Positions 62,138 to 64,000 of a stretch of 64,000 nucleotides of DNA are shown here, one piece after another. The notes under the pieces were generated by a model. It was not told where the DNA came from and did no database searches. It worked only from the letters and a program-made list of their open reading frames with translations. The stretch spans positions 744,001 to 808,000 of the forward strand of contig JBBELK010000001.1 of NCBI GenBank assembly GCA_037783545.1, given 5' to 3'. Each line of letters starts with the position of its first letter. Position 1 is the first letter of the stretch. This stretch comes from Henricia sp. BOLD:AAB3569. Lineage: Eukaryota > Echinodermata > Asteroidea > Spinulosida > Echinasteridae. Both the position numbers and the translations under genes were made by a program.

Positions 62138-62560
62138 CGATCACAATATACCAGCGTGCTGCGCACGGCTGATATAAATACTGGTAGTACTACTTTTAAG
62201 CACGCATTTACTTGCCATTCTTGCTGGGATTTTCTTTTCTGGTAGAAGTAGCTGGCACATCTCCCAAACGGGCTTTCTTAAGTGTCCCGGGTGGTGCGTT
62301 GGGAGGGGGCAGCCCCCTAAAGTCACCCAAAAATTCGGTTTCATCATAATTGAGAGTGCAAACCCAATTTTAGCACGGATCGTAAGGCCAACCTACACTG
62401 ATTGAGAATTCGTTACTTAAGAAAGATATATTTGGTGCGTTAGCCACTTAAAAAAGCGGTTAATTAGCGCTAATTAGACGTTTAATCATAATTCTGAGTG
62501 CAAAGACAACACGTATGTCTATGTGCACCCTACACACGGCTGAACACAAAAATGTCACTT
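62138..62560. other. Intergenic stretch without recognised feature
   Basis: Begins just outside the LINE with ACGATCACAATATACCAGCG, perhaps the tail of the repeat in which the microsatellite lay. Nothing else assigned. Confidence 0.35.
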
Positions 62561-62562
62561 AA

Positions 62563-63524
62563 ACAGCTAGAATCCCCCCTTGACGAAAATCCAGCATTTC
62601 GGCTTTTTTCGATAGTCCAAATATCCCTCTTGCCGACGTGGATTTTTATTATTTTTGAATTGTCGGTTTTAAGTGGATAAATTGCAAGCAAAAGTGCGCT
62701 TTTCGAAAATGACATTTTCGCGATTTCTGAAATGCATTAGGTATTCATGATATGCGCGTGACCCCGTGACGCAATCCTGAGAAAGAGAAGTCAACACGAT
62801 AGTTAGCTCCATACGTTTACACGCAAAAAAATTAGAAAAACGTCTCTTTTAGATGGTGTTTTTTGAAGAATTTTGTTGTTCCAAAAAGCCAGAGATATGC
62901 CCAGTAGCTGCGTGGTTGCATGTTTTACCAGACACTATGAAAAAAAAAGAGCAGAAAGATTTTCTTTTCTATTACCAAGAGAGAGAAAAATGAGTCGCTC
63001 ATTCTATAACTTGTACGGCCGATGTCCAAACACGTGAACTACGCCGCAGTGGCTCCGTACACAGACCGCTGTGAATGCCCTTCGTTCCGTGACAAAACCA
63101 CCGGTCGCAATGCACCAGTATTTACTTCAAAAGAGAGTCACTGTGAGCAACAATTTCATCGTTTTTTCACAAAACAGGTAATAGTAGATTGCTGTCATAT
63201 TACATGAAGTGTTTTTCACGTTTGTATTTTGAATTACAAGGACAAAATAGGCATGATAAACATTTACTTCGTGTATTTTCCATTCAATACTGCACAGACC
63301 GTTTTGTATGTTTCTCAGGATGACGTCAACACCCTGTTGATAAACAAGCCAAGTGACCTCGAGCGTTTCAGAATTTGGGTGAAGAGGGTCGGAACTTCTT
63401 TACGTTTTAAGCAAAAGTCTGTCGATTCTTTTGTGAAAAACAAGTTGTGATGGTGTTGTAGACACATACACCTCCATGATAAACAGAAAAACTAAAAAAA
63501 TGTGGAAGGGGGGAATCTAGCTGT
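62563..63524 (+). mobile_element. ACAGCTAG TTAA element, copy 2
   Basis: TTAA at 62559-62562 and 63525-63528. Ends ACAGCTAGAATCCCCCC and GGGGGGAATCTAGCTGT. About 960 bp, similar to copy 1 throughout. Confidence 0.8.
63000..63450 (+). pseudogene. Coding remnant in ACAGCTAG copy 2
   Basis: Reads RCECPSFRDKTTGRNAPVFT, then in a later frame VLYVSQDDVNTLLINKPSDL, RVKRVGTSLRFKQK and a stop at 63448. The same phrases occur in copy 1. No known domain assigned with confidence. Confidence 0.35.
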
Positions 63525-63744
63525 TTAAGAAAATTTCTGGTGGCGCGAACTCTACTTAAGAAAGGGTCAAAGGTTAATTAGGTCAAAGGTCACCAATATT
63601 TAAAATACGAAGAGCAAATTTCAAACGTGTTTGGATTAAAAGTTTATGACAAATCAATCACTGATTAACAATTTAAGAACAAGATATATATGTGGTACTA
63701 AGTCTAACTAAGAAGGCCTTCAATTATCACTAATTACACCTTTA

Positions 63745-63790
63745 ATCAAAGGCACAGGCCTTTAATAATAATAATAATATCACTTAATGC
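63745..63790. repeat. AGGCACAGG remnant and (TAA)n
   Basis: AAAGGCACAGGCCTTTAATA between two TTAA sites is a minimal remnant of the 6726-type foldback, followed by TAATAATAATAAT. Confidence 0.45.
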
Positions 63791-64000
63791 TGCAAAGTGG
63801 CGACCCACCGGTAACACTTTACCAGACGACCACCGAAATTTCGGCTAAAAGACATCGATTGGACACCAAATTTCTGTAACCTAAAGCTTCAAACAATGGT
63901 TCCACACCAATTTTTTTTTTGACTTTTTTGACACCAAATTGTCGCCCTTACCCACTGCGTCGCAAAAAGTGTCGCCCCATTGGATAAAATAGAGAAATAA

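Overview
The window is animal nuclear DNA with large introns, spliced coding exons and no operons. Nearly all sequence outside those exons is mobile-element debris. The one host gene, the dense TACATGTA / ACCGGTA palindromes, tRNA-derived SINEs, a Tx1-type LINE and many inverted-repeat DNA elements suggest a marine invertebrate deuterostome, perhaps an echinoderm. That placement is inference; the sequence does not prove it.

Host gene: the minus strand carries the 5' two thirds of GLG1 (Golgi apparatus protein 1, also called cysteine-rich FGF receptor or ESL-1). Nine coding exons can be placed to the base between 37558 and 537, all with GT/AG boundaries and phases that agree. They encode about 641 residues: signal peptide, a Pro/Gln/Gly-rich region, then consecutive GLG1 cysteine-rich repeats. 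The gene runs off the left end. Intron 1 is about 23 kb; exon 2 is a 33-base microexon.

Layout: 1-13.6 kb holds exons 9 to 2 with small inverted-repeat elements between them. 13.6-36.9 kb is intron 1, packed with nested elements, including a 2.87 kb transposon with a decayed PHD-finger gene inserted inside a foldback element. 36.9-37.6 kb is exon 1 and the gene start. 37.6-64 kb is upstream intergenic DNA with no recognisable host gene. It holds foldbacks, SINEs, a MULE-like element with a 10-bp target duplication, and an internally deleted Tx1 LINE (58.3-62.1 kb) sitting in a TTTC microsatellite.

Three patterns cut across the repeats. (1) Many elements use TTAA as target and start with AG or AC. 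(2) A foldback family with GGGTC-type ends makes 4-bp duplications; one copy lies six bases past the GLG1 exon 1 boundary. (3) Several non-autonomous elements are filled with arrays of one short motif, a different motif in each family. Element ends come from reading by eye and may be off by a few bases.
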